From: Shinella daejeonensis
GTDB lineage: Bacteria; Pseudomonadota; Alphaproteobacteria; Rhizobiales; Rhizobiaceae
Length of the DNA: 64,000 nucleotides
NCBI RefSeq assembly: GCF_024281235.1
Contig: NZ_JAHWXY010000009.1
Coordinates: forward strand, 1 to 64,000
Reading direction: 5' to 3'
In this document: positions 7,970-18,318 of the stretch, piece after piece
How positions within the stretch are numbered: the first letter of the stretch is position 1
How the letters are laid out: each line of letters opens with the position of its first letter
Position numbers and translations under genes: made by a program
Notes under the pieces: generated by a model
The model's input: the letters and a program-made list of their open reading frames with translations, nothing else
Told to the model about the DNA's origin: nothing
Database searches by the model: none

Positions 7970-10570
7970 ATGACCGACAACAATGACGACAAGACGATCA
8001 GCGTGGCGGGCAAGAAGACCCTGACCCTGAAGCCTTCGGGGGTACAGCAGGGGATGGTGCGCCAGGACATGGGTCGTGGCCGCACGAAGGCTGTCGTGGT
8101 CGAGACCCGCAAGCGCCGCATCAATCGTCCCGAGGACGAACGCGTGGCTCCGCCGGCCGCCGCTCCGGTCCAGCGTGCGCCCGAGCCGCCGCCGCAGCGC
8201 GTGCAGCCGCGCCCCGAGCAGAACCGCCCCCGCGTCGGTGTGGTGTTGAACCAGCTTTCGGCCGACGAGATCGAGGCGCGCCGTCGCGCGCTCGCCGAAG
8301 CGCAGATCCGCGACGCCGCCGAGGCGGAGCAGCGCGCCGAGGAGGAAGCGCGCCGCAAGGTCGAGGAAGAAGCCCGCCGCAAGGCCGAGGAAGAGGCTCG
8401 CATTCAGCGCGAGAAGGAAGAGGCCGAGCGCCTGGCGGCAGAGGCCGCCCGTCCCGCCGTGGTGGAAACACCGGCGGACCGTACCGCTGCGCCCGCTTCC
8501 GACGCCCGTCCGCAACCGGCCCGCACGCCGTCCGCCGCTCCCGTTGCCGGCCGTGGTCGTCGCGAGGGCGAGGAGGAAGAGGCTCGCCCGCGCTCCGGCG
8601 CTCCGGCAAACCGCGGCAAGGTCGTCCGCCCGGAAGCCGCCAAGACACCGGCCCGCCCCAAGGGCGACGAAGGCCGCCGCCAGGGCAAGCTGACGCTGAC
8701 CACCGTGTCGAGCGACGACGACGGCGCGGTCCGTGGCCGTTCGCTTTCGGCGATGCGCCGCCGCCAGGAAAAGTTCAAGCGCTCGATGATGCAGGAGACC
8801 CGTGAGAAGATTTCGCGCGAGGTCGTCCTGCCGGAAACCATCACCATCCAGGAACTGTCGCAGCGCATGTCCGAACGGGCCGTCGACGTCATCAAGTATC
8901 TGATGAAGGAAGGCCAGATGATGAAGCCGGGCGACCTGATCGATGCCGATCTCGCCGAACTCATCGCCGGCGAATTCGGTCATACGGTCAAGCGGGTTTC
9001 GGAATCCGACGTCGAGGAAGGTATCTTCAACATCTCCGACGACGAGGGCGATCTGGAATCGCGTCCGCCGATCGTGACGATCATGGGCCACGTCGACCAC
9101 GGCAAGACGTCGCTGCTCGACGCCATCCGCCACGCCAATGTGGCGTCCGGGGAAGCCGGCGGCATCACGCAGCATATCGGCGCCTATCAGGTGGAGCAGA
9201 ACGGTAACAAGATCACGTTCATCGACACCCCCGGTCACGCCGCCTTCACCGCCATGCGCGCCCGTGGCGCGCAGGCGACGGACATCGCGATCCTGGTGGT
9301 CGCCGCCGACGACAGCGTCATGCCGCAGACGGTGGAATCCATCAACCACGCCAAGGCGGCCGGCGTGCCGATCATCGTGGCGATCAACAAGATCGACAAG
9401 CCGACGGCCGACCCGCAGAAGGTTCGCACCGAACTCCTCCAGCACGAGGTCTTCGTCGAATCCATGGGCGGCGAGACGCTAGACGTCGAGCTTTCCGCCA
9501 AGAACGGCACCAATATCGACAAGTTGCTCGAGGCGGTGCTGCTACAGGCGGAAATCCTCGATCTCAAGGCCAATTCGAACCGCACCGCCGAGGGCGTCGT
9601 CGTCGAGGCGGAACTCGATCGCGGCCGTGGCGCCGTTGCGACGATTCTCGTGCAGAAGGGCACGCTGACGCCCGGCCAGATCATCGTGGCCGGTGACCAG
9701 TGGGGCCGCGTGCGCGCGCTCGTCAACGACAAGGGCGAGCACGTCAAGGAAGCCGGTCCCTCGACGCCGGTCGAAGTGCTCGGGCTTTCCGGCACGCCGG
9801 CCGCCGGCGACAGGTTCGCCGTGGTCGAGAACGAAAGCCGCGCCCGCGAGATTTCGGAATATCGCCAGCGTCTCGCACGCGAGAAGCAGGTCGCCCGCCA
9901 GACCGGTTCGCGCGGCTCGCTCGAGCAGATGATGAACCAGCTCCAGACCTCCGGCCTCAAGGAGTTCCCGCTGGTCATCAAGGGCGACGTGCAGGGCTCG
10001 ATCGAAGCGATCGCCGGCGCCCTCGAAAAGCTCGGCACCGACGAGGTGCGCGCCCGCATCGTCCATTCCGGCGCAGGCGGCATCACGGAGTCCGACATCT
10101 CGCTTGCGGAAGCCTCCAATGCCGCGATCATCGGCTTCAACGTCCGCGCCAACGTGCAGGCGCGCAGCCTGGCGGAGCGCGAGGGCATCGAGATCCGCTA
10201 CTACAACATCATCTACGATCTGGTGGATGACGTGAAGGCGGCCATGTCCGGCCTGCTGTCGCCGGAACGCCGCGAGACCTTCCTCGGTTATGCCGAGATC
10301 CTCGAGGTGTTCAACATCACCAAGGTCGGCAAGGTCGCGGGTTGCCGCGTCACGGAAGGCAAGGTCGAGCGCGGTTCGGGCGTACGCCTCGTGCGCGACA
10401 ACGTCGTCATCCACGAAGGCAAGCTCAAGACCCTCAAGCGCTTCAAGGACGAGGTCTCGGAAGTCAACGTCGGCCAGGAATGCGGCATGGCCTTCGAGAA
10501 TTACGAGGACATCCGCGCGGGCGACCAGATCGAGTGCTTCCGCGTGGAGCACATCACCCGCACGCTTTAA
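7970..10570 (+). CDS. infB: Translation initiation factor IF-2
   Basis: An 866-residue IF-2. The N-terminal 270 residues are low-complexity Glu/Arg/Ala/Pro-rich, with a coiled-coil at about 100-160. The GTPase domain begins near residue 365 with G1 [10 protein letters not shown]3 DTPGH and G4 NKID all intact. Domains II-IV follow, ending in [12 protein letters not shown]. The protein brings fMet-tRNA to the 30S subunit and promotes subunit joining. ATG at 7970 is preceded by a TAGGAACGG site. It is the fourth gene of the rimP cluster and is followed by a strong terminator before rbfA. Confidence 0.97.
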   Translation: MTDNNDDKTISVAGKKTLTLKPSGVQQGMVRQDMGRGRTKAVVVETRKRRINRPEDERVAPPAAAPVQRAPEPPPQRVQPRPEQNRPRVGVVLNQLSADEIEARRRALAEAQIRDAAEAEQRAEEEARRKVEEEARRKAEEEARIQREKEEAERLAAEAARPAVVETPADRTAAPASDARPQPARTPSAAPVAGRGRREGEEEEARPRSGAPANRGKVVRPEAAKTPARPKGDEGRRQGKLTLTTVSSDDDGAVRGRSLSAMRRRQEKFKRSMMQETREKISREVVLPETITIQELSQRMSERAVDVIKYLMKEGQMMKPGDLIDADLAELIAGEFGHTVKRVSESDVEEGIFNISDDEGDLESRPPIVTIMGHVDHGKTSLLDAIRHANVASGEAGGITQHIGAYQVEQNGNKITFIDTPGHAAFTAMRARGAQATDIAILVVAADDSVMPQTVESINHAKAAGVPIIVAINKIDKPTADPQKVRTELLQHEVFVESMGGETLDVELSAKNGTNIDKLLEAVLLQAEILDLKANSNRTAEGVVVEAELDRGRGAVATILVQKGTLTPGQIIVAGDQWGRVRALVNDKGEHVKEAGPSTPVEVLGLSGTPAAGDRFAVVENESRAREISEYRQRLAREKQVARQTGSRGSLEQMMNQLQTSGLKEFPLVIKGDVQGSIEAIAGALEKLGTDEVRARIVHSGAGGITESDISLAEASNAAIIGFNVRANVQARSLAEREGIEIRYYNIIYDLVDDVKAAMSGLLSPERRETFLGYAEILEVFNITKVGKVAGCRVTEGKVERGSGVRLVRDNVVIHEGKLKTLKRFKDEVSEVNVGQECGMAFENYEDIRAGDQIECFRVEHITRTL

Positions 10571-10591
10571 GCATCCGGCGGACCAGGAAAC

Positions 10592-10629
10592 GCGCGAGCG
10601 CCGGACCATTTCGGCGCTCGCGCTTTTTT
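10592..10629 (+). terminator. Intrinsic terminator between infB and rbfA
   Basis: A perfect 12-bp GC-rich stem (10592-10603 with 10612-10623), an 8-nt loop and six T residues. It lies 21 bp after the infB stop and ends 13 bp before the rbfA ATG. It would separate rimP-nusA-ylxR-infB from rbfA-truB, or limit read-through between them. Confidence 0.85.
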
Positions 10630-10642
10630 GAAGGTAACGATT

Positions 10643-11053
10643 ATGACCAGAGCCACATCCTCCGCCCCGTCACAGCGCATGTTGCGCGTGGGCGAGCAGG
10701 TTCGTGCGGCGATCACCCAGGTCCTGCAACGGGGCGAGGTGCGCGACGCGCTTCTTGAAAAGACCGTCGTCTCGATCTCGGAAGTCCGTATGTCGCCGGA
10801 CCTGCGCCTTGCCACCGCCTATGTGACGCCGCTCGGCGTTGCCGATCACGCCGCGGTCATCGAGGCGCTGAACCGCAATGCGAAGTTCATTCGCGGCCGT
10901 CTCGGCCCGCAGCTTCGCCAGATGAAATACATGCCGGACGTCCGCTTCCGCGACGATACCAGCTTCGACAATTACAAGAAGATCGACGATCTTCTGCGCT
11001 CGCCGGAAGTGGCCCGCGACCTTTCCGCCGAAAACGGCGACGACGACAGATAA
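10643..11053 (+). CDS. rbfA: 30S ribosome-binding factor RbfA
   Basis: A 136-residue RbfA with the KH-like fold: N-terminal [20 protein letters not shown], central [19 protein letters not shown] and the C-terminal [22 protein letters not shown] motif. It acts in late 16S rRNA processing and cold adaptation. ATG at 10643 with AAGG just before it was chosen over a TTG at 10628 that lies inside the terminator. The gene is 12 bp ahead of truB and probably translated from the same message. Confidence 0.95.
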   Translation: MTRATSSAPSQRMLRVGEQVRAAITQVLQRGEVRDALLEKTVVSISEVRMSPDLRLATAYVTPLGVADHAAVIEALNRNAKFIRGRLGPQLRQMKYMPDVRFRDDTSFDNYKKIDDLLRSPEVARDLSAENGDDDR

Positions 11054-11065
11054 TTCAGGATAACG

Positions 11066-12001
11066 ATGTCCAAGCCCCGCAAACCCAAGGGCCGCCCGGT
11101 TTCCGGCTGGCTCATTCTCGACAAGCCTTTCGACTTCGGCTCGACGGAAGCCGTCGCCAAGATCAAGTGGCTGTTCAAGGCGCAGAAGGCCGGCCATGCC
11201 GGCACGCTGGATCCGCTCGCCTCCGGCATGCTGCCGATCGCGCTCGGCGATGCGACCAAGACCGTGCCCTACGTCATGGACGGCCGCAAGATCTACGAGT
11301 TCACGGTCACCTGGGGCGAGGAGCGCACGACGGACGACCTTGAGGGCGAGGTGACGCAAAGCGCGCAGACGCGCCCCGACGCCGACCGGATCGAGGCGAT
11401 CCTCGGGGACTATACCGGCGTCATCCGGCAGGTGCCGCCGCAGTTCTCGGCGATCAAGATTGCAGGCGAGCGCGCCTACGACCTCGCCCGTGAGGGCGAG
11501 ATCGTGGAAATCCCGTCCCGGGAGGTGGAAATCCATCGCCTGACGCTGATCGGATGCCCGGACGAAAACAGCGCGCAGTTCGAGGTCGAATGCGGCAAGG
11601 GCACCTATGTGCGCGCGCTTGCCCGCGATTTCGGCCGCCAGCTCGGTTGCTACGGATATGTCTCGGCGTTGCGGCGCACCTTCGTCGCGCCGTTCGGGGA
11701 AGATGAGATGGTGCCGCTTGCGGATCTGGTGGCGCTGGAGAAGATCGAGGACGAGGCGGAACGGCTGGCCGCGCTCGACGCGCTGCTGATCGACACCGGA
11801 GAGGCGCTTTCCGATTTGCCGCAAATCGTCATCAACGACGACCAGGCGCACCGGCTGCGCATGGGCAATCCGATCCTGCTGCGCGGCCGCGATGCGCCGG
11901 TTTCAGCGGATGAAGCCTATGCGACCGCGCGGGGCAAGCTGGTGGCGATCGGCGAGGTCGGCGGCGGCGAGTTCCGGCCCAAGCGGGTTTTCGCCGGTTG
12001 A
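11066..12001 (+). CDS. truB: tRNA pseudouridine(55) synthase TruB
   Basis: A 311-residue TruB. The catalytic aspartate is D49 in the motif [18 protein letters not shown], and the substrate-binding '[17 protein letters not shown]' segment is present. The C-terminal part is a PUA-like domain ([18 protein letters not shown]). It makes pseudouridine 55 in the T-loop of tRNAs. It sits in the conserved infB-rbfA-truB order. A small dyad (TGCCGGA/TCCGGCA, 12009-12026) follows the stop codon but has no T run. Confidence 0.96.
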   Translation: MSKPRKPKGRPVSGWLILDKPFDFGSTEAVAKIKWLFKAQKAGHAGTLDPLASGMLPIALGDATKTVPYVMDGRKIYEFTVTWGEERTTDDLEGEVTQSAQTRPDADRIEAILGDYTGVIRQVPPQFSAIKIAGERAYDLAREGEIVEIPSREVEIHRLTLIGCPDENSAQFEVECGKGTYVRALARDFGRQLGCYGYVSALRRTFVAPFGEDEMVPLADLVALEKIEDEAERLAALDALLIDTGEALSDLPQIVINDDQAHRLRMGNPILLRGRDAPVSADEAYATARGKLVAIGEVGGGEFRPKRVFAG

Positions 12002-12114
12002 CGCTTTCTGCCGGAACCATCCGGCATGGACTTGATTTCACCCCCGGCGGCAGGTTTTATTGTCCGCCGCATGGGGGCGGGTGATAGGGCGGGAGGTGAA
12101 AGGAATGGCCGTTG

Positions 12115-13863
12115 ATGGTTGTCGGACGCGATCAGCCCACCTCCGCCGCTGCGATGGATGATGAGGCAGGGCGCGGGGCGACCCGCCGGATGCGCCATCC
12201 CGTGGCGCTCTATCTGGTCTGCCTGATCCTGGTGGTTGTCGTCCCGGCCTTCCTGTTTTCCTTCGTGATTCTCTACCGGACGAACGAAGCGCAGGAGCGT
12301 ATCTTCGAATCGCTGCTGCGCACCTCGACCAGCGCCGTGAATCGCGCCGTCGAGCGCGAAATCTCCGGGATGTTCGCGACGCTGAATTTCCTGTCCACCT
12401 CGGAAAGCCTCACCAACGGCGACTTCAAGGCGCTGCATGGCCAGGCGCTGAAGGCGCTGGAAGGCACGGATATCCATTTCGTCGTCATCGACGACCATAT
12501 GCGGCAACTGCTGAACACGCGCGTTCCCTACGGCGCCCCGCTCCTGACCATGTCCGATCCGCAATCGGCAAATCTGGCCCTGTCGCGGGAGGAGCGCATG
12601 GTGTCGGGCCTGTTCTTCGGCCGGACGGCGCAGGAGTGGGTCTTCAACGTCTATCAGCCGCTGCGCCTGCCCGATGGCCGGCGCTTGCTGCTCGCCCTCA
12701 ACAAGAGCGCGCAGGCCCTGCGTCGCGCCGTCAATCCCGATATCCTGTCGCCGGGCTGGAATGCTGCGGTGCTGGATGCCGGCGGCCTCGTGGTGGTCTC
12801 CAGCGACAAGGAACAGAAGACCGGAGAACCTTTCTTTCTCAAGGTGGTTCCGTCCTTCCACGTCGGGGCCAGCACGGCCCGCTATGACGGCGTCGACTAT
12901 CAGGTTGTAGTCGAATTCTCGTCGCTTGCCGGCTGGCGGATGATCGCCTGGGCCAAGGCCTCCGATGTGCAGGCGCCGGCCAAGGCCTCGTTCCTGTGGT
13001 TGACGATCGGCGGCGCGCTCTTTGCGCTGCTCGCCGCCGCCACCGCCTTCGGCATCGCTCGGGTGTTGTCGCGCGACGTCCGCCTGCTGGCCTTCGATGC
13101 CCGCCAATTGGGGCGCGGCGAACGCGTCCCGTCGCGCCGCTACGTCATTTCCGAGCTGGAGACCGTGTCGCGGGCCCTGTCGGAAGCCGCCGATGACCGG
13201 GTCAAGGCCGAAACCAATGTCCGCTTCCTGATGCGCGAGGTCGCTCACCGGTCGAAAAACCAGCTCAGCGTCATCCAGGCGATGCTGAACCAGTCGGCGG
13301 CGGGAGCGGAGAGCGCGGCCGACTTCGCAGAGGCTTTCCGCAAGCGCGTGGCAGGGCTTGCCCGTTCGACCGACCTGATGATCGCCAATGCGACCCAGGG
13401 CGTCAATCTGGCGGAGCTTGCGCGTAACCAGCTGAAGCCTTTCACGCCGGATGACGCCAGCCGCGTGCGCATCTCCGGTCCGGTCGTGCTGCTCGATCCG
13501 CAGCCCTCGCAAACGCTCGGCATGGCGTTGCACGAACTGTCGACCAACGCCACCAAATACGGCGCGCTTGCCAATGAGACCGGCGCCGTTTCCCTGACCT
13601 GGACGCTGTCGCAGGACGACCTGCATTTCATCTGGCGCGAGAGCCGGGCGGAAATCGACCGGCAGGCGCTTGCCGAAAACCGCAAGGGCTTCGGAAGCGT
13701 CGTCCTCGAACGGATGCTGGGCATGGTTCTGGACGCCCGGCTGGTGCAGATCGTCCATGACGACGGCATCGAATGGCGCGTGACGATCCCGCTTGCGCGC
13801 CTGCGGGGCGCCGAGGAGCAGGACGAAGAGGAAGACGGAGAGGAAACGCGGCCCGGGGCGTGA
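12115..13863 (+). CDS. Membrane sensor histidine kinase of the HWE/HisKA_2 type
   Basis: A 582-residue kinase. Transmembrane helices at about 29-53 and 293-316 enclose a periplasmic sensor region of roughly 240 residues that looks like a Cache domain. After a short linker comes the phospho-acceptor block REVAHRSKNQLSVIQAM (likely H378) and the HWE-type ATPase motif ALHELSTNATKYGAL. No receiver domain or partner regulator is encoded next to it, so it is an orphan kinase here. HWE kinases often act in general stress or light signalling, but the signal is unknown. The ATG at 12115 is preferred over a TTG at 12112. Its place between truB and rpsO is unusual compared with E. coli. Confidence 0.88.
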   Translation: MVVGRDQPTSAAAMDDEAGRGATRRMRHPVALYLVCLILVVVVPAFLFSFVILYRTNEAQERIFESLLRTSTSAVNRAVEREISGMFATLNFLSTSESLTNGDFKALHGQALKALEGTDIHFVVIDDHMRQLLNTRVPYGAPLLTMSDPQSANLALSREERMVSGLFFGRTAQEWVFNVYQPLRLPDGRRLLLALNKSAQALRRAVNPDILSPGWNAAVLDAGGLVVVSSDKEQKTGEPFFLKVVPSFHVGASTARYDGVDYQVVVEFSSLAGWRMIAWAKASDVQAPAKASFLWLTIGGALFALLAAATAFGIARVLSRDVRLLAFDARQLGRGERVPSRRYVISELETVSRALSEAADDRVKAETNVRFLMREVAHRSKNQLSVIQAMLNQSAAGAESAADFAEAFRKRVAGLARSTDLMIANATQGVNLAELARNQLKPFTPDDASRVRISGPVVLLDPQPSQTLGMALHELSTNATKYGALANETGAVSLTWTLSQDDLHFIWRESRAEIDRQALAENRKGFGSVVLERMLGMVLDARLVQIVHDDGIEWRVTIPLARLRGAEEQDEEEDGEETRPGA

Positions 13864-14065
13864 AGTGCGCCCTGTCCGGCGATAGTCCGGAGGCATCCGG
13901 CCTGCGGACGTCGCGGGGCGCATGAATTACGCCTTTCCTTTCTGCCGGCTTTGGTTTATAGGCACCGCCAGCAACGCAGGGTATGAACTGCTTGCCATCA
14001 AGGCCATCGCTGGACGACATCCCGGCTTTTGGCGACCTTGTTCTCCATTCATGAAAGGACACGCG

Positions 14066-14335
14066 ATGTCGATCACTGCCGAGCGCAAGACTGCTCTCAT
14101 CAAGGAATATGCCACGAAGGAAGGCGACACCGGTTCTCCGGAAGTTCAGGTCGCGATCCTCACCGAGCGGATCAATAACCTGACCGAGCACTTCAAGGGC
14201 CACAAGAAGGACAATCACTCCCGTCGCGGTCTTCTGGCTCTGGTTTCCAGCCGCCGTTCGCTTCTTGATTATCTCAAGAAGAAGGAAGAAGCCCGCTACA
14301 CGAAGCTGATTGCAGCTCTGGGCCTTCGCCGCTAA
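14066..14335 (+). CDS. rpsO: 30S ribosomal protein S15
   Basis: An 89-residue S15, exactly the family length. It contains the conserved [18 protein letters not shown] motif, [12 protein letters not shown] and the C-terminal LIAALGLRR. It binds 16S rRNA early in 30S assembly. The ATG at 14066 has an AAAGGA site. It is followed by pnp in the usual rpsO-pnp arrangement. The 200-bp region upstream is AT-richer than its surroundings and probably carries the promoter. Confidence 0.97.
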   Translation: MSITAERKTALIKEYATKEGDTGSPEVQVAILTERINNLTEHFKGHKKDNHSRRGLLALVSSRRSLLDYLKKKEEARYTKLIAALGLRR

Positions 14336-14644
14336 CAGTTTTCCGGCGGGCGCTCCCAGGGGCGCCCGCCGATTTTGCAACGGAACGACCGTTCCGTCCC
14401 GCCTTTCGCTTGCCGGTCGGACCGATAAGCGAAGCGGATTTTCCAGCAGGCCGGAAGAGCCGGTCCTGCGGAGCCAACCGTTGGCCTGTCATGGGGCAGG
14501 ATTGCAGGATGCTTCCGGCGGCCCGCGCCGTCTCTTTTTTCGCCGAAGCCTCCCGTTGTCTTGCCCATGATGCGTCACGAATGCGGACGGGACGCCCGCG
14601 CCTTGCCAGGCCGCGCCGCGCCGATCCGCCAAAAAGGACAAGAC
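14336..14644 (+). other. rpsO-pnp intergenic region
   Basis: A 309-bp region without a convincing gene. It begins with the GC-rich hairpin at 14344-14376 and then a short perfect dyad CGGAACG/CGTTCCG (14381-14396). The remainder holds no clear promoter that I can see. In E. coli this interval is where RNase III cuts the rpsO-pnp transcript to start pnp autoregulation; a similar role here is only inferred from position. Confidence 0.4.
14344..14376 (+). terminator. Hairpin after rpsO, terminator or processing site
   Basis: A perfect 10-bp stem CGGCGGGCGC/GCGCCCGCCG with an 8-nt loop followed by four T residues after one A. It lies 8 bp after the rpsO stop codon. The short T run suggests partial termination or an RNA-processing signal between rpsO and pnp. 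Confidence 0.65.
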
Positions 14645-16789
14645 ATGTTCAATACCCATACGGTTGAAATCGAATGGGCGGGCCGTCCGCTCAAGCTCGA
14701 AACCGGCAAGGTCGCCCGTCAGGCTGATGGCGCGGTTCTCGCCACCTACGGCGAGACCGTCGTTCTCGCCACCGTCGTTTCGGCGAAATCGCCGAAGCCG
14801 GGACAGGATTTCTTCCCCCTCACCGTCAACTACCAGGAAAAGACCTATGCCGCCGGCAAGATCCCGGGGGGCTACTTCAAGCGCGAAGGCCGCCCGAGCG
14901 AGAACGAGACGCTGGTTTCCCGCCTGATCGACCGGCCGATCCGCCCTCTTTTCCCGGAAGGCTACAAGAACGACACGCAGGTCGTCATCACCGTCATTCA
15001 GCATGACCTCGAAAACAACCCCGATGTCCTGTCGCTGGTCGCCGCCTCGGCAGCACTGACGCTTTCCGGCATCCCCTTCATGGGACCGGTCGGCGGCGCG
15101 CGCGTCGGTTACATCAATGGCGAATACGTCCTCAATCCGCATCTGGACGAGATGGATGAAACGAGCCTCGACCTCATCGTCGCCGGCACGCAGGAAGCGG
15201 TGCTGATGGTTGAATCCGAGGCGAAGGAGCTTGCCGAGGACATCATGCTCGGCGCCGTCATGTTCGGCCAGAAGGGTTTCCAGCCGGTCATCGACGCGAT
15301 CATCAAGCTTGCCGAAGTCGCCGCCAAGGAGCCGCGCGAATTCGAGCCGGAGAACTATTCCGCGCTTGAGAACGCCATGCTTGCGCTTGCCGAGGACGAG
15401 CTTCGCAACGCCTACAAGATCACCCAGAAGGCTGAACGTTATGCCGCCGTCGACGCCGTCAAGGCGAAGGTCAAGGCGCATTTCCTGCCGGAAGGCGTCG
15501 AAAATCCGGACTATACGGCCGAGGAAATCGGCGCGGTCTTCAAGCACCTGCAAGCCAAGATCGTCCGCTGGAACATTCTCGACACCAAGAGCCGCATCGA
15601 CGGCCGCGATCTCGAAACCGTCCGCACGATCGTCGCCGAAGTCGGCCTCCTGCCGCGCACGCACGGTTCGGCGCTCTTCACCCGCGGCGAGACGCAGGCC
15701 ATCGTCGTCGCCACCCTCGGCACGGGCGAGGACGAGCAATATGTCGACAGCCTGACCGGCATGTACAAGGAGCGCTTCATGCTCCATTACAACTTCCCGC
15801 CCTATTCGGTCGGTGAAACGGGCCGCATGGGCTCTCCGGGCCGTCGCGAGATCGGCCACGGCAAGCTCGCTTGGCGCGCCATCCGCCCGATGCTGCCGTC
15901 CGCCGAGCAGTTCCCCTACACGCTGCGCGTCGTCTCGGAGATCACCGAGTCGAACGGCTCGTCCTCCATGGCGACCGTTTGCGGTACGTCGCTCGCCCTC
16001 ATGGATGCCGGCGTTCCGCTGGCCAAGCCCGTTGCCGGCATCGCCATGGGCCTGATCAAGGAAGACGAGCGCTTCGCCGTCCTGTCCGACATCCTCGGTG
16101 ACGAAGATCACCTCGGCGATATGGACTTCAAGGTCGCGGGTACGGAAACCGGCATCACCTCGCTCCAGATGGACATCAAGATCGACGGTATCACCGAAGA
16201 GATCATGAAGGTCGCCCTGAACCAGGCGAAGGGCGGCCGTCTGCACATCCTCGGTGAGATGGCCAAGGCCATCACCGAAGGCCGTTCGGAACTCGGCGAA
16301 TTCGCCCCGCGCATCGAAGTGATGAACATTCCGGTCGACAAGATCCGCGAAGTCATCGGCACGGGCGGCAAGATCATTCGCGAGATCGTCGAAAAGACCG
16401 GCGCCAAGATCAACATCGAGGACGACGGCACGATCAAGATCGCCTCTTCCTCGGGCAAGGAGATCGAAGCCGCGCGCAAGTGGATCCACTCGATCGTCGC
16501 GGAGCCGGAAGTCGGCCAGATCTACGAGGGAACGGTCGTCAAGACCGCCGATTTCGGCGCCTTCGTCAACTTCTTCGGCCCGCGTGACGGCCTCGTCCAT
16601 ATCTCGCAGCTTGCCCAGGAGCGCGTCGCCAAGACCTCCGACGTCGTCAAGGAAGGCGACAAGGTCTGGGTCAAGCTGATGGGCTTCGACGAGCGCGGCA
16701 AGGTCCGCCTGTCCATGAAGGTCGTCGATCAGGCGACCGGCCAGGAGATCACTGCCGAGAAGAAGAACGACGGCGAAGCCGCCGAATAA
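14645..16789 (+). CDS. pnp: Polyribonucleotide nucleotidyltransferase (PNPase)
   Basis: A 714-residue PNPase. Two RNase PH-like core domains flank an all-helical domain (about 240-320). The second core carries the phosphate-binding [23 protein letters not shown] segment. A KH domain (around 555-615, [20 protein letters not shown]) and an S1 domain (around 625-695, [17 protein letters not shown]) close the protein. It degrades RNA 3' to 5' using phosphate and is part of degradosome-like complexes. ATG at 14645 with AAGGACA ahead was selected because the frame stays open 84 bp further up without family sequence. Confidence 0.97.
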   Translation: MFNTHTVEIEWAGRPLKLETGKVARQADGAVLATYGETVVLATVVSAKSPKPGQDFFPLTVNYQEKTYAAGKIPGGYFKREGRPSENETLVSRLIDRPIRPLFPEGYKNDTQVVITVIQHDLENNPDVLSLVAASAALTLSGIPFMGPVGGARVGYINGEYVLNPHLDEMDETSLDLIVAGTQEAVLMVESEAKELAEDIMLGAVMFGQKGFQPVIDAIIKLAEVAAKEPREFEPENYSALENAMLALAEDELRNAYKITQKAERYAAVDAVKAKVKAHFLPEGVENPDYTAEEIGAVFKHLQAKIVRWNILDTKSRIDGRDLETVRTIVAEVGLLPRTHGSALFTRGETQAIVVATLGTGEDEQYVDSLTGMYKERFMLHYNFPPYSVGETGRMGSPGRREIGHGKLAWRAIRPMLPSAEQFPYTLRVVSEITESNGSSSMATVCGTSLALMDAGVPLAKPVAGIAMGLIKEDERFAVLSDILGDEDHLGDMDFKVAGTETGITSLQMDIKIDGITEEIMKVALNQAKGGRLHILGEMAKAITEGRSELGEFAPRIEVMNIPVDKIREVIGTGGKIIREIVEKTGAKINIEDDGTIKIASSSGKEIEAARKWIHSIVAEPEVGQIYEGTVVKTADFGAFVNFFGPRDGLVHISQLAQERVAKTSDVVKEGDKVWVKLMGFDERGKVRLSMKVVDQATGQEITAEKKNDGEAAE

Positions 16790-16811
16790 GTCGTGCCTGA
16801 TGGAATTGAAG

Positions 16812-16843
16812 GGGCGCGGAGCGGCAAGTTCCGCGCCCTTTTT
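16812..16843 (+). terminator. Intrinsic terminator after pnp
   Basis: A perfect 9-bp stem GGGCGCGGA/TCCGCGCCC with a 9-nt loop and five T residues, 22 bp after the pnp stop. It ends the rpsO-pnp transcript. Confidence 0.85.
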
Positions 16844-16869
16844 CCTTGATCGCCACCCGGAAACCGACG

Positions 16870-17886
16870 ATGACCCGTGACGCCCTGAAGACCTTGTTCC
16901 ATCCTTTCGCCACCGGCACGCTGGCCCTGCCCGGCGCGGAGCAACGCTATCTCTTTCTCGGGGCCGAGGCTGGCCAGCGCCCTCCGGCCGGCTTTGAGGC
17001 CGCCATCGATGCCGTGCAGCCGCTGCGCCCGCTCTACCGCGCGCTGGAGGCTGCACGCGTTGCCGTGACGCCCCTGATCGAAGGAGACGATTACGACGGC
17101 GCGCTCGTGCTTTTGAACAAGCATCGGGGGGAAAATGAAAACCGCCTCGCCGAGGCTTTGCGCCGCGTGCGCACGGGCGGCCTGATCGTGATCGCCGGCG
17201 GCAAGGAGGATGGCGTCCAGTCGCTGAGAAAACGTCTGGATCAGCTCGGCCTGTCCGGCGATTCCATGCCGAAATATCATGGCCTCGCTCTCTGGTTCGC
17301 CCGCCCGGAGGATCCGTCGGCGGCGATCGACAAGCTGGCGGCCGCGCCGGTGCGCATCGCCAACAGCTTTATCGCAGCGCCCGGCATGTTCTCCCACGAC
17401 CGGATCGATGAGGGCTCGGAATTGCTCGCGACCCGCATTCCGGAGGACTTTCACGGCCACGCCGCCGATTTCGGCGCGGGCTGGGGCTATCTTGCGGCCA
17501 CCCTCGGCGGCCGTGCGCCCCAGGCCAAGGGGATCGATCTTTTCGAAGCCCATTACGAGGCACTGGAAGCCGCCCGGCAGAACATGGCGGTAAACTGCCC
17601 GAACGTGCCGGCGCGCTATTACTGGATGGACCTGACCGCGGAGACGCCGCGCGATCATTACGACCTCATCGTCATGAACCCGCCCTTTCACGAGGGCCAT
17701 GCGGTCGATCACGGCCTCGGTGCGGCGATGATCCGCATGGCGGCGAAGTCGCTGAAGGCGGGCGGACGCCTCCTGATGGTCGCCAATCGCGGCCTGCCCT
17801 ACGAGCCGGTGCTGAAGGAAGCCTTCAAGGAAAGCGGAGAGACCTGCCGGAACGCACGCTTCAAGGTGCTCTGGGGCAAGCGCTGA
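16870..17886 (+). CDS. RsmC-like SAM-dependent methyltransferase
   Basis: A 338-residue protein of the two-domain RsmC/RlmG type. The N-terminal 170 residues form a degenerate methyltransferase-like domain (GALVLLNKHRGENENRLAEAL). The C-terminal domain has the SAM-binding segment AADFGAGWGYLAATLGG and the catalytic NPPFHEG motif typical of enzymes that methylate the exocyclic amino group of guanine in rRNA. Most likely it methylates 16S rRNA guanine, as RsmC does. ATG at 16870 was chosen; the TTG further up overlaps the pnp terminator tail. Confidence 0.85.
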   Translation: MTRDALKTLFHPFATGTLALPGAEQRYLFLGAEAGQRPPAGFEAAIDAVQPLRPLYRALEAARVAVTPLIEGDDYDGALVLLNKHRGENENRLAEALRRVRTGGLIVIAGGKEDGVQSLRKRLDQLGLSGDSMPKYHGLALWFARPEDPSAAIDKLAAAPVRIANSFIAAPGMFSHDRIDEGSELLATRIPEDFHGHAADFGAGWGYLAATLGGRAPQAKGIDLFEAHYEALEAARQNMAVNCPNVPARYYWMDLTAETPRDHYDLIVMNPPFHEGHAVDHGLGAAMIRMAAKSLKAGGRLLMVANRGLPYEPVLKEAFKESGETCRNARFKVLWGKR

Positions 17887-17978
17887 AGCGCCTGCGACAC
17901 GCTTCGCCGCCGGCAAGACTTGTTTTTTCCGCAAAGAGGGGCATCATTCCCGAACCCGTTCCGTTCAGGAGACCTGCC

Positions 17979-18206
17979 ATGGCTTTTGGACCCGCAAGAC
18001 CGCCGATGATGGAAGATGTGGCGGAAGTGATCGCGAAGGAAGTGAAGGAAGGGGAGGGGCACAGGCCGACCTCCGAGGTGCCGCTTGCCTTCCTGCGAAA
18101 AGCAGGCGGCGACAAGCCGCTCGAAATGAACGCCCGCGTGCGGATGTTCCTGATCGCCGCCGCTGCGGCCGTGGCGGTGCTCTTCATCCTGCTGGCGCTG
18201 CTTTAG
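17979..18206 (+). CDS. Small tail-anchored hypothetical protein
   Basis: A 75-residue protein of unknown function with a CAGGAG ribosome binding site and ATG at 17979. The first 50 residues are charged and polar (MMEDVAEVIAKEVKEGEGH), and the last 20 are a single hydrophobic helix ending at the stop, so it could be a tail-anchored membrane protein with its N-terminus in the cytoplasm. I recognise no family. It converges with fabI, separated by an inverted repeat. Confidence 0.7.
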   Translation: MAFGPARPPMMEDVAEVIAKEVKEGEGHRPTSEVPLAFLRKAGGDKPLEMNARVRMFLIAAAAAVAVLFILLALL

Positions 18207-18262
18207 AACCCTTTCAGCTGACAGGCTCAGCGGTTTTGCGCCCGGAATCGATCTGGGATATT

Positions 18263-18305
18263 CTTCCGCTCTTCTCCCGCAAACGGGCTTGAGGAAGAGC
18301 GGAAG
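18263..18305. repeat. Inverted repeat between two convergent genes
   Basis: A perfect 12-bp inverted repeat CTTCCGCTCTTC/GAAGAGCGGAAG with a nested CCCG-caaa-CGGG hairpin in the 19-nt loop. It sits between the small plus-strand gene and the end of fabI on the minus strand. It may end transcription in both directions, but neither side has a T run. Confidence 0.55.
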
Positions 18306-18318
18306 GGTGTGATGGCCG

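Noticed and set aside
8280-8460. Repetitive GAGGAAGCGCGC-type sequence resembling a tandem array
   Set aside because: It encodes the charged coiled-coil of IF-2; the units are irregular.
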